DNA of 19,659 nt from NCBI GenBank assembly GCA_027622495.1, contig JAQBYL010000019.1:1-19659 (forward strand), read 5' to 3'. The DNA comes from Pseudomonadota bacterium (GTDB lineage: Bacteria > Pseudomonadota > Gammaproteobacteria > Pseudomonadales > Azotimanducaceae). A program made the position numbers and the translations under genes. Under the pieces are notes generated by a model that saw only the letters and a program-made list of their open reading frames with translations, made no database searches and was not told where the DNA came from. The stretch's first letter is position 1. Each line of letters opens with the position of its first letter. Of the stretch, positions 7,893-15,486 are shown piece by piece.

Positions 7893-9453
7893 CAGATGAC
7901 CGTAGCTGGAACACCAGGAATGCATTACCAGATCGCTGCGCGCCCACGTAGCCGTAGCCCGCGCTGACAATCACAAGATCATCAGCAACCATGGGGCCAT
8001 GCGCATCAAACGCGCCCCCGATCGCTTCCGTGTCATTCACTGTGGGAAAGGACTGCCAGGCATCGAAGTGCCAGATGCGTTGACCATCATTGGCGTCGTA
8101 GATCTCAAGATAACCATCCATGCTGCCGGTGATAACAACATCGTTGGTAGCCAGCGGTGCAGCAGAAAGGCCGTATTCGCATGACTCCTCGGCACAGCGG
8201 GACTCACGGGTGTAGTGCCAACGCAGCGCCCCCGTTTCAATGTCTAACGCGTACAGGCCAGGGGCTGCCACACCGGGCGCGGGGAAATCCAAAATGGCTT
8301 TGTCGCTTACGGGCGCAAACACAAGACCCAGTTTTTCGCTGGCAGCAAGCCCCCAGTGCACACCACCGATAATGCCACCGCGGCCGATACGTCTGGTCCA
8401 GATAACCTCGCCTGTGTGGGGATTGACCGCGTGAATCTCAGCGGACTTCTGCCCCGCAATGAGGAAGCGCTTGCCGGCCTTTGTGTGGACCAGCATGGTG
8501 GGCGCGCCGAAGTCTGCGTCAGGACCCACCGGTTTCGGGCAGTTTGGATGATTCAGCGCCATCCAGTTACAGGCCGCCGTATACGCATCGTTCTCAGTAA
8601 ACTGACGTTGCCAGATGGGCTCGCCGGTTTCGCCATGGACGGCGAACAACGCATCGCTTGTGGCGGTGGTTGGGTGGGTATAGTTCTGTCCGGTTCCGTA
8701 GAACAGCCGGTCCGTTTCCCGATCATAGGCTGGTGCACCCCAGACGGGTGCGCCGCTTGGACCGTATTCCTGCACAAAAAACCAGTGCGACCCGGTTTGC
8801 CTGGCAGGTTCATCGATCGTCGGGTGGTACCAGAGCTTGCGACCGGTAGAAAGATCAAATGCCGCCATGCCACCGCTGGTGGTACAGCAACCGTACAAAG
8901 GATTCAGAGCAAGCCCCACTTCCTGGGAAGCAACCGGCACATAGATCCTGTTGCCTGCGATGAGCGGGGTGCCCGAGTACCACGGCAACGGCTCAGCAGT
9001 AACTTCAGCGTGCCAGACAAACTTGCCGGTTGCGCCGTCGATGGCATACACGCCCTTGATGCGATCGTTGAATATCAAGAAATTTTGCGCGTCGACCTTT
9101 GCGTACAAAATGGCACTTGAGATATAGCCGTCATGCTCGAAAACCCAGCGTTCGCAGCCATTTTCGCGGTCGAGAGCGACTATGCCGCGCCCCGAGTCGC
9201 CGATGAAAATGGTGTCTTTCGTTACCAGTGGGTAGCTGCGTGGACTGTTGTTGCTCAACCCGTACGCCCACTTCAGTTGCAGGCCTTCGACATTTTTTGC
9301 GTTCAATGTTGAGCGCGGCTGATAACGCGTGTTATGCAGATCGATACCCCAGCCTTCGCTATACACATCATCAAAGTGGGGGGTGCTGTTTTCACATAAC
9401 GCCGTCGCAAGCGAGGCTTGCAGGCACACGGCGGCAATCAGGGTTCGGGTCAC
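7885..9453 (-). CDS. PQQ-binding beta-propeller quinoprotein dehydrogenase-like protein
   Basis: The protein has 522 residues with an N-terminal signal peptide (LIAAVCLQASLATA) and repeated propeller blades of the form GxxxALDxxTGxxxWxxx: GIVALDRENGCERW, GVYAIDGATGKFVW, GMAAFDLSTGRKLW, EIHAVNPHTGEVIW, GLYALDIETGALRW and LEIYDANDGQRIW. Such proteins oxidise alcohols in the periplasm using pyrroloquinoline quinone. A CC pair at 189-190 (YGCCTTSGG) resembles the vicinal cysteines near the cofactor of quinoprotein and polyvinyl-alcohol dehydrogenases. No cytochrome c CxxCH motif is present, so electrons must pass to a separate carrier. The GTG at 9453 is preferred to an upstream start because GGAG lies five bases before it and the signal peptide then begins correctly. 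It heads a four-gene operon. Confidence 0.88.
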   Translation of the reverse strand: MTRTLIAAVCLQASLATALCENSTPHFDDVYSEGWGIDLHNTRYQPRSTLNAKNVEGLQLKWAYGLSNNSPRSYPLVTKDTIFIGDSGRGIVALDRENGCERWVFEHDGYISSAILYAKVDAQNFLIFNDRIKGVYAIDGATGKFVWHAEVTAEPLPWYSGTPLIAGNRIYVPVASQEVGLALNPLYGCCTTSGGMAAFDLSTGRKLWYHPTIDEPARQTGSHWFFVQEYGPSGAPVWGAPAYDRETDRLFYGTGQNYTHPTTATSDALFAVHGETGEPIWQRQFTENDAYTAACNWMALNHPNCPKPVGPDADFGAPTMLVHTKAGKRFLIAGQKSAEIHAVNPHTGEVIWTRRIGRGGIIGGVHWGLAASEKLGLVFAPVSDKAILDFPAPGVAAPGLYALDIETGALRWHYTRESRCAEESCEYGLSAAPLATNDVVITGSMDGYLEIYDANDGQRIWHFDAWQSFPTVNDTEAIGGAFDAHGPMVADDLVIVSAGYGYVGAQRSGNAFLVFQLRSSDE

Positions 9454-9566
9454 TGAATCTCCATTTTGTTGTGGTTCGCTGCCCCCGCACCTCATCGGAC
9501 ATTGTTCTGTTGTTGAAGGTGCTCTAGGATCGATCTGACAGGCGTGCAAGTATAGGGAACATAAAT

Positions 9567-10676
9567 TTGATTGAAATCAGAAATGCCTTTACCGGTTTAC
9601 AAAGGCGCACCGATTGCTGGATCAGATGCGTGTGTGTGTTGTTGTTCGGCGCAACTTTGACCTCGGCTCATGCACAACAAGCCTCCTTAGATGTGCTTGC
9701 TCGCGTGCACTTTAATACCAACGTATCCGACTTCGAAAGGTCCCGGGACTTTTACGGCAAACTCGGCTTTGAAACCGTTTCTGGGTTTCCAGATACCAAC
9801 ACGCTCGCAATGGCGCATGCAATCGGCATTGAAACCCCCACCGAGTATGACGGCAGTGCAGGCGATGCAGCGGGTGGCTATCTGCTACATGGCGAGCTGA
9901 TCGGCCTGGGTTTTACCGGCGGCGTCATTGACCTCATCGAATTCACAATACCTCGAAGCCTTGAGGCGCCCTATGCGCAACTGAACCACCTCGGTATGGC
10001 CCGGGCTGCAATGCTGACGACGGACATCGATGCAGACTACCAGTACATGACCGGGATCGGTGTTGAATTCTTAAGCGAGCCGGTTCAGCGGAAGAACGGC
10101 TCCCGATTTGCAATTTTCAAAGACCCGGACGGCACCTTTTATGAGCTCCTTGCGATTGAAGGGGAGGTTGAGGATACCCAGACCACGCATATAAAACGTT
10201 TGGGTGCGGTGAGCATCAATGTTTCTGACTTTGAGCGATCGGCTGCGTGGTATGGTTTGTTCGGTTACGAGCTGAAGTCGTCCCTCGACAGCCGGGAATC
10301 CCTTGAGGTTGCTCGGGCAATGGGGATGTCTGAGCCGTTTGAGATCACAGGTGGCTTATTCGTCCATAAAAAGGATGGGTCTCTAATCGAAATCGTTGAG
10401 TGGATTTCACCGCGCGATGACGCGCCACCCTATCCCGCACCGATCAATCATCTGGGCATACACAGAATGGCGTTTTCAACATCTGACATAGAGGCAGATG
10501 TGGAGAAACTCAAAGCGCAAGGTGTGTCACTTGTATCTGACGTGACACCGTGTTGCTCCGGGCCGGATTCCTGGGGAGGCATCGTTGCTTTCTACGATCC
10601 GGATGGCACCATTATGGAGCTGGTGGAACAACCGCTAATGACTTTTATGGCATGGGTTATGCGGCTTTTCGACTAA
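9567..10676 (+). CDS. Secreted two-domain VOC protein
   Basis: The protein has 369 residues. An Arg-rich start and the hydrophobic segment CVCVLLFGATLTSAHA (21-36) form a signal peptide with likely cleavage before QQ. Two VOC domains follow, about 44-165 (RVHFNTNVSDFERSRDFY to FKDPDGTFYELL) and about 196-355 (SINVSDFERSAAWY to FYDPDGTIMELV). The second has the TPCCSG motif also found in the paralogue at 2244-3278. VOC proteins are usually cytosolic metal enzymes or binding proteins, so export is unusual. The start is TTG at 9567 with AGGGAAC six bases before it; no better start precedes the signal peptide. It is divergent from the PQQ gene across 113 bases and lies 63 bases before the Yip1-like gene. 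Confidence 0.9.
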   Translation: MIEIRNAFTGLQRRTDCWIRCVCVLLFGATLTSAHAQQASLDVLARVHFNTNVSDFERSRDFYGKLGFETVSGFPDTNTLAMAHAIGIETPTEYDGSAGDAAGGYLLHGELIGLGFTGGVIDLIEFTIPRSLEAPYAQLNHLGMARAAMLTTDIDADYQYMTGIGVEFLSEPVQRKNGSRFAIFKDPDGTFYELLAIEGEVEDTQTTHIKRLGAVSINVSDFERSAAWYGLFGYELKSSLDSRESLEVARAMGMSEPFEITGGLFVHKKDGSLIEIVEWISPRDDAPPYPAPINHLGIHRMAFSTSDIEADVEKLKAQGVSLVSDVTPCCSGPDSWGGIVAFYDPDGTIMELVEQPLMTFMAWVMRLFD

Positions 10677-10739
10677 GTCCGGCCTGACGTACTTTTGTTG
10701 ATGCGTTGAAAACAGACCACAAATTAAGGAGCGGCGAAC

Positions 10740-11768
10740 ATGTTCGACATTCAAGCAACCATCAAATGGGTCAGATCAGTGCTGACCGATCCGAACGGCG
10801 CGGCTGCTGCCTACCGGGAAGCTGCGGCGACCTGGCAACAATCGTTCATGCAACTCGTGTTACCCGTGTATGTTGCCGCATTCATTGTCTCGTCTGCTGT
10901 TGCGTTGTTCACCGGCGGGGCGTTTCTGTTTGGTTCCATGCCTGTTGGTTTTGTCATTCTGGCCCTGGTGTGGTCCCTCGGCTGGACCTTCGTCATTGCG
11001 TTTATTTTTGACTACCTGGCAGGCGTGTTCGAGGGTAAACGGAACTTCGACGCCGCCTATAGTGTGGTGGCCCTCGCTATCGTCCCGAGCGCTATTGGAA
11101 GCGCGATCGCTCCGCTACCATGGATCGGCTGGTTGATCAGTTTAGCCGCTGGAATCTATAGCCTCATGCTCGCCTATCGGTTCTTGCCGCAATATCTGGA
11201 AATACCGGAAGCATCGCGGTTCAAACACTTTGTGTTGTCGATAATTATTGCGCTCGTTGTGAATATCTTTGTGAGTATGACGATGGCCACGATGTTTGCC
11301 CCTGCGATGATAAGCGGTATATCCACCAGCGACACTAACCAATCGCAAACAGAGGGTGGAATTCTTGGTGGTTTTGAACGTCAGGCTGACTTTGCGGAGG
11401 CGGCGTCTAACGACAGATACGATCCGCCCGCCGATGGTGAGGTCACGACCACACAGATGGAAAAGTACGTGGATGTCCTGCGCAAAACCAAGGCGTTGCG
11501 TGACCGGTTAGGTCAATCGCTGAAGCCAATGGAAGACAAAGAACCCTCCCTCACAGACATATTCAGCGGCGTTGGTGATGTGGTGCGGCTTTCCACCGCA
11601 GAGATGGAGGTGGTGAAAACCGGCGGAGGTAACTGGGCCGAGCATTTATGGGTTCAGGGTCAGATTGAAACCGCCAGAGTTCAGCAAGACCTCAATGACA
11701 CCACTGCGCACAACTATGCGTTGTTCCTCAAGTTCCAGGATCAGATCGAACAGGTCGAACAACCGTGA
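10740..11768 (+). CDS. Yip1-like multi-pass membrane protein with soluble C-terminal tail
   Basis: The protein has 342 residues. The N-terminal 195 residues contain about five hydrophobic helices (37-58, 66-93, 106-124, 128-149 and 163-190). The pattern LTDPNGAAAAYREAAATW, then an FDYLAGVFEGKRNFDAAYSVVALAIVPSA core, is typical of bacterial Yip1-domain membrane proteins. Residues 200-342 are polar and look helical, possibly coiled, with an acidic/Gln-rich end (KFQDQIEQVEQP); this tail is longer than in many Yip1 proteins. AAGGAG at 10726-10731 supports the ATG. It follows the secreted VOC gene by 63 bases and is probably cotranscribed. Bacterial Yip1 proteins have no settled function; a role in membrane organisation or transport is only a guess. 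Confidence 0.82.
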   Translation: MFDIQATIKWVRSVLTDPNGAAAAYREAAATWQQSFMQLVLPVYVAAFIVSSAVALFTGGAFLFGSMPVGFVILALVWSLGWTFVIAFIFDYLAGVFEGKRNFDAAYSVVALAIVPSAIGSAIAPLPWIGWLISLAAGIYSLMLAYRFLPQYLEIPEASRFKHFVLSIIIALVVNIFVSMTMATMFAPAMISGISTSDTNQSQTEGGILGGFERQADFAEAASNDRYDPPADGEVTTTQMEKYVDVLRKTKALRDRLGQSLKPMEDKEPSLTDIFSGVGDVVRLSTAEMEVVKTGGGNWAEHLWVQGQIETARVQQDLNDTTAHNYALFLKFQDQIEQVEQP

Positions 11769-11890
11769 TGCGTTGCAGGCGCCGCCAGAGTCGGTGCGGA
11801 ACTGCCGCGGCCAGGTTGTGTGGAGCATGCCTTCGATGAAGGAGGTGCTGGGTTGATTGCGTTGATAGTTGACCTGATGCGGGTGCCGAG

Positions 11891-12115
11891 CTACTTTTTT
11901 TCTGGTAAAGGGATTTCACGGTAAAAGGGCACTCGTTTTCTGACCGGAGCGAGCAGATTCCAGTCGCCCTCTTCAACAGGATGACCCTGAGGGAATGGCG
12001 GGCGAGGCTCCATGCCATAAGCGATTAGAACTCGCGCATCGCTATAGTAAGCCTGAGCTGCGATCTGCATCATCGACCGCATAAAGGATCGGAGTTCCGG
12101 CTGGCTGTCTAACAT
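11891..12115 (-). pseudogene. C-terminal fragment, possibly a gluconate dehydrogenase subunit 3-like protein
   Basis: This 74-codon stretch reads like the end of a longer protein (SFMRSMMQIAAQAYYSDARV, then RPPFPQGHPVEEGDWNLLAPVRKR, ending LPEKK). It has no ribosome site. The frame continues upstream without a start to a stop inside the preceding GMC remnant, with coding-like sequence (HGQIWRGDGAGFAML). It therefore looks like a gene that lost its N-terminus when a deletion joined it to the GMC oxidoreductase. The YYSD...RPPFP...GDW...PVR pattern recalls the small subunit (gluconate 2-dehydrogenase subunit 3 type) that often partners GMC enzymes, but this assignment is tentative. Confidence 0.5.
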
Positions 12116-12642
12116 CGCAAACCCTGCGCCATCGCCTCGCCAGATCTGCCCATGGGTAGTGGTGGCATGGTCGGTTCTTTGGGCGGATAAGCCGGGTCAC
12201 CGGCAAGACCAGCGACCCCCATCATGCGGTCATTGGTATCTTAGAACGGTGACAACAGGTGGTAGTCGACGGGCCAATCGTCGGCTAACCCGTCAAGGCT
12301 TCTGACTCGAAAATCTGAAGGATGAAAACGCGGGAAATGACCGGCAAACAACACCGTCCCGCCGCCAACCCCGTTGTAGTTGGCGACCGCGATCGGCGAG
12401 CCATCGCAGTTGATGGGGTAGTCGGCCGCATTACGGCGATAGTTAGGGTTGCTGTTCGATGCGTTGTCTGACTCCCAGTTCATGGTGGTGCTGGGATACT
12501 CTGAAGGCCGGGTCCAGTCTCCTTGTTCGAGACAAAGCACATTCATCCTGGTGTCTGCGATACTCCAGGCGAACGCCGCAGCCGACGCGCCTGCCCCGAT
12601 GATGAGGACGTCCACCTTTGCTTCAGGTTGAGAGGAACTCAC
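12109..12642 (-). pseudogene. GMC oxidoreductase, truncated N-terminal remnant with a premature stop
   Basis: The start is GTG at 12642 behind AAGGAG; an upstream in-frame TTG at 12672 is less likely. The FAD-binding segment VDVLIIGAGASAAAFAW is followed by GMC features (YNGVGGGTVLFAGHFPRFHPSDF and WPVDYHLLSPF). The frame is cut by TAA at 12241-12243, exactly where family members have a tyrosine (PF-Y-D). The same frame then carries on as clear GMC sequence (DTNDRMMGVAGLAGDPAYPP, then PPLPMGRSGEAMAQG) until it is lost at about 12120-12130. The remaining roughly two thirds of a normal 500-570-residue enzyme, including the catalytic C-terminal domain, is absent. Both a nonsense mutation and a deletion are therefore present, and the gene cannot make an active enzyme. 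It directly follows the enolase-superfamily gene. Confidence 0.85.
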
Positions 12643-12672
12643 AACAACTCCTTCACTTACATTGCTTGGCAA

Positions 12673-13869
12673 TCAACGCCTGTCAGACAACTTACCACGG
12701 TACTTTTCCAGCGCAGTCTCATCCAGCTCAATACCCAGACCTGGCCGGTCAGGCACGATGAGATCACCGTTGTCCCAGACAAAAGGTTTTTTCACGATCT
12801 CGTTAAAGAACCCGTCTGCCTTGCCGATGCTTTCCTGAATGAGAAAGTTCGGGATGCTGGCATCAATCTGCAATGCGGCCGCCAGAATAATCGGTCCTCC
12901 CCAGACATGCGGCGCCATCATTATGTAGTTTGCTTCTGCCAGGGTTGCGATCTTGTGCGTTGCCGTGATACCACCGGCACTCCCCAGGTCCGGCTGGGCA
13001 ATAGCACAGGCGCCCTCAGCAAACAGCAGCTGGAATTCGAATAACGTAACAAGACGCTCGCCGGTCGAGATCGGAATACTCGTAGCCCGGGCAATACGTC
13101 CCATTTCACGGTAATTCTCTGGCGGGCAGGGTTCCTCGAGCCATAGAGGATCATATGGCTCCAATCGTTTGGCCAGACGAATCGCGTCGGCCGGTGTCAT
13201 CTGCCCGTGGGTGCCAATCAGAATATCCGCCCGTTCGCCGATGGCTTCACGCACCGCTGCCACCACGCGTTCGGCATTGCCGAGTTCATGCTGCCTGAGT
13301 TCAAACGGTTTCGGCACACGCCGCTTAACCTGTGGGACCGGGTCAAACTTGAGACCGGTGAATCCTTCGTTCACATAGTGTTCGGCAAGCCTGGCCAGGC
13401 GTTCCGGCTCTTCGGTCCAGGCGCGGCCGGTACCCTGCAGACTGTTTGAATCTTCATCATCGTAAATGTAGGTATAGGTTCGGACGCGATCCCTGAACTT
13501 TCCTCCGAGCAGATCGTAAATGGGTGTGCGCAGATGCTTACCGGCGATATCCCACAGCGCTGTATCAAACGCACTGATGATACCCAGCATCACATAGTCG
13601 GGATGTTGCTGGGTCAGTCTGGAATAGAGTTTGTCGAATAAATAGCCGCGATCGAGTGCTTCGGCGCCCAAAAGATGCGTGTCGAAGATATTCTTAACCA
13701 GCTCTTCATAGCCACTCTCGAGGCCCGACAAAGAGGAGAGGATTGCGGTTTCACCCCAGCCTTCGTAGCCGTCGTCGGTTTCGAGCTTGAGGAAGAACCA
13801 GAGCAAACCGCCTTTGTGCGGCGGCGCGGTTTTAACGACAAAGGTTCGTACGCTTTTCAGTTTTGGCAT
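12673..13869 (-). CDS. Enolase-superfamily (mandelate racemase/muconate lactonizing type) sugar-acid enzyme
   Basis: The protein has 398 residues. An N-terminal capping domain (1-125, with GYEGWGET and SAFDTALWDIAGK) leads into the TIM barrel: GLKFDP with K174 (172-177), THGQMTPADAIRLAKRLE (220-237), PLWLEEP with E245/E246, STGERL with E271, and MAPHVWGG with H321, a likely catalytic histidine. The family abstracts a proton next to a carboxylate and acts as dehydratase, cycloisomerase or epimerase on sugar acids. The overall pattern is nearest to the galactonate dehydratase/galactarolactone cycloisomerase side of the family. Where many members have an Asp metal ligand before xH, this protein has G219-T-H. 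GGAG nine bases upstream supports the ATG. It ends directly against the GMC remnant. Confidence 0.9.
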   Translation of the reverse strand: MPKLKSVRTFVVKTAPPHKGGLLWFFLKLETDDGYEGWGETAILSSLSGLESGYEELVKNIFDTHLLGAEALDRGYLFDKLYSRLTQQHPDYVMLGIISAFDTALWDIAGKHLRTPIYDLLGGKFRDRVRTYTYIYDDEDSNSLQGTGRAWTEEPERLARLAEHYVNEGFTGLKFDPVPQVKRRVPKPFELRQHELGNAERVVAAVREAIGERADILIGTHGQMTPADAIRLAKRLEPYDPLWLEEPCPPENYREMGRIARATSIPISTGERLVTLFEFQLLFAEGACAIAQPDLGSAGGITATHKIATLAEANYIMMAPHVWGGPIILAAALQIDASIPNFLIQESIGKADGFFNEIVKKPFVWDNGDLIVPDRPGLGIELDETALEKYRGKLSDRR

Positions 13870-13900
13870 GGTTCACGATCTCCAGCACGGTGTTTTTATC

Positions 13901-15343
13901 TTACCGCGAATCACCGTTCGCCGAGGCGCTGATCTCCCGTGCCACCTGTGCCGAATAGTCTGCATCAGCTTTGTTCAAAAACATGAGAATCCGATTCTGA
14001 ACACTTTCGTCAGCCTGCACCAGACCACCCGCAATTGTCGCGACCAACCGATCTTTCTGATCCGTTGCCATAATGCGGAAAAGATTTCCCGCCTGGCTGT
14101 AGTAATCCTCCTTGTCCTGGCTATAGCCCTGCACCCAGGCGCTTTGCAGAAGCAGTGCAGGGGGTGCCACGGACGCATCGGGTTGTGGCAGATCCTGTTG
14201 ATCATTGGGATAGAAGTTGTGCCTGCCATCCTGTCCCGTCGCCATGCTGCCATCACGCTGGTAGGTCTGAAACGGGCATCTTGGCGCGTTGACGGGGATC
14301 TGGTTGTGGTTGACCCCGACCCGATACCGATGCGCGTCTTGATAGGCCATTAACCGCGCCTGCAACATCTTGTCTGGTGACGGACCAATGCCGGGCACGA
14401 AGTTGCTGGGGGCGAAGGCAGCCTGTTCGGTCTCTGCGAAGTAGTTTTCCACGTTGCGATTCAGTTCCAGTTTGCCGACGCTCTGCAATGGCACAAGATC
14501 GTGTGGCCAGACTTTGGTCACATCGAATGGGTTCAGCGCAAACGATTTTGCTTCTTCTTCCGTCATGATCTGCAACTTGACAGTCCAGCTTGGGAAGTGA
14601 CCACTGTCGATGGCATCCACCAGATCCTGCTGGGCGCCATGGTTTGCAAGACCAGCAGCCTCTTCGTTGGTAACAAACTCATTTCCCTGGTCAGTTTTGA
14701 AGTGCCACTTCATCCAATAGCGCGTTCCATTGGCGTTGTAGAACGAAAAGGTATGCGAACCATAACCATTCATATGCCGCCACGAACGCGGGATACCCCG
14801 ATCCGACATCAGAATGGTCATCTGATGCAGCGATTGCGGATGGTTGGCCCAGAACTCCCACATCCGAGCTGGATCTGGAAGGTTGGTACGCGGGTTCTTT
14901 TTCTGCGAATGCACAAAGTCTGGAAACTTCATCGGGTCGTTCAGGAAGAACACAGGGGTGTTGTTCCCTACGATGTCGTAGTTGCCTTCCCTGGTATAGA
15001 ACTTCACTGCAAAGCCTCGCGGGTCCCGTGCATAGTCACTGGAATCCTGGCCACCGCCGACGGTAGAAAATCGAAGGAACACCTCAGTCTGCTCGCCAGC
15101 AGTCTGCAGAAAAGATGCTCTGGTGAATTCTGAAAGCGATTTCGACAGCGTGAATGTTCCGTAGGCGCCAGCCCCCCGGGCATGAACAACCCGCTCAGGT
15201 ATCCGCTCACGGTTGAAGTGGGCAAGTTTTTCAAAGAGCTGGTAGTTGTCGAACGTCAGCGGGCCTCTATCGCCTGCGCTGATGCTGTTATTGTCATCGG
15301 CAACTGGAGCGCCAGCTGACGTGGTCAATCGTCGTTTGCTCAT
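13901..15343 (-). CDS. katA: Monofunctional heme catalase (small-subunit type)
   Basis: The protein has 480 residues, the usual length of small-subunit catalases. The active-site histidine H54 lies in RVVHARGAGAYG, the distal Asn N127 in VGNNTPVFF, and the proximal heme ligand Y334 in ARLMAYQDAHRYRVG with R330 just before it. It converts hydrogen peroxide to water and oxygen. No signal peptide is seen, so it is probably cytosolic. AGGAGA lies just upstream of the ATG. It is divergent from oxyR, and the 141-base gap between them contains OxyR-type repeats, so induction by peroxide through OxyR is likely. It protects against peroxide, including any leaked by the window's flavin oxidases. The clade assignment from length is approximate, hence a tentative symbol. 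Confidence 0.96.
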   Translation of the reverse strand: MSKRRLTTSAGAPVADDNNSISAGDRGPLTFDNYQLFEKLAHFNRERIPERVVHARGAGAYGTFTLSKSLSEFTRASFLQTAGEQTEVFLRFSTVGGGQDSSDYARDPRGFAVKFYTREGNYDIVGNNTPVFFLNDPMKFPDFVHSQKKNPRTNLPDPARMWEFWANHPQSLHQMTILMSDRGIPRSWRHMNGYGSHTFSFYNANGTRYWMKWHFKTDQGNEFVTNEEAAGLANHGAQQDLVDAIDSGHFPSWTVKLQIMTEEEAKSFALNPFDVTKVWPHDLVPLQSVGKLELNRNVENYFAETEQAAFAPSNFVPGIGPSPDKMLQARLMAYQDAHRYRVGVNHNQIPVNAPRCPFQTYQRDGSMATGQDGRHNFYPNDQQDLPQPDASVAPPALLLQSAWVQGYSQDKEDYYSQAGNLFRIMATDQKDRLVATIAGGLVQADESVQNRILMFLNKADADYSAQVAREISASANGDSR

Positions 15344-15423
15344 GGAGGTCTCCTGTCTAAAGTTGAGAGTAGATCGCGTCGATACCTCGTCCAGAAGGTC
15401 TCGATTAACGTGTTGATGTCACT

Positions 15424-15438
15424 ATAGGAATCCGCTAT
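15424..15438. promoter_or_regulatory. OxyR-type half-site pair, catalase-proximal
   Basis: ATAGGAATCCGCTAT matches the ATAG-N7-CTAT core of the OxyR recognition sequence. It lies about 80 bases before the catalase start on the minus strand and 47 bases before oxyR, a suitable place to activate the catalase promoter. Confidence 0.65.
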
Positions 15439-15440
15439 AC

Positions 15441-15467
15441 ATAACTGAAATATCTATTATCAGTTAT
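15441..15467. promoter_or_regulatory. Perfect 8-bp inverted repeat between catalase and oxyR
   Basis: ATAACTGA at 15441-15448 is matched by TCAGTTAT at 15460-15467, with an 11-base spacer. An interrupted dyad in a divergent promoter beside a LysR-type gene is a typical regulator site. It lies between the two ATAG-N7-CTAT elements and may form part of an extended OxyR operator or bind another regulator. Confidence 0.45.
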
Positions 15468-15471
15468 TGAT

Positions 15472-15486
15472 ATAGGCAATACCTAT
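15472..15486. promoter_or_regulatory. OxyR-type half-site pair overlapping the oxyR start
   Basis: ATAGGCAATACCTAT matches ATAG-N7-CTAT and covers the first two bases of the oxyR ATG at 15485. Binding here would block transcription or early elongation, consistent with OxyR autorepression. The preceding tetramer positions (ATAT at 15450, CAGT at 15461) fit the four-half-site consensus only weakly. Confidence 0.6.

Noticed and set aside
8356..9120. A 254-codon plus-strand ORF opposite the PQQ gene
   Set aside because: It is a shadow of the high-GC propeller coding sequence; the minus strand has clear repeated blade motifs.
13787..14353. A 188-codon plus-strand ORF across the enolase-superfamily and catalase genes
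   Set aside because: It spans the junction of two well-supported minus-strand genes and shows no domain or start signal.
14501..15133. A 210-codon plus-strand ORF opposite the catalase
   Set aside because: It is antisense to conserved catalase motifs and has no recognisable content.
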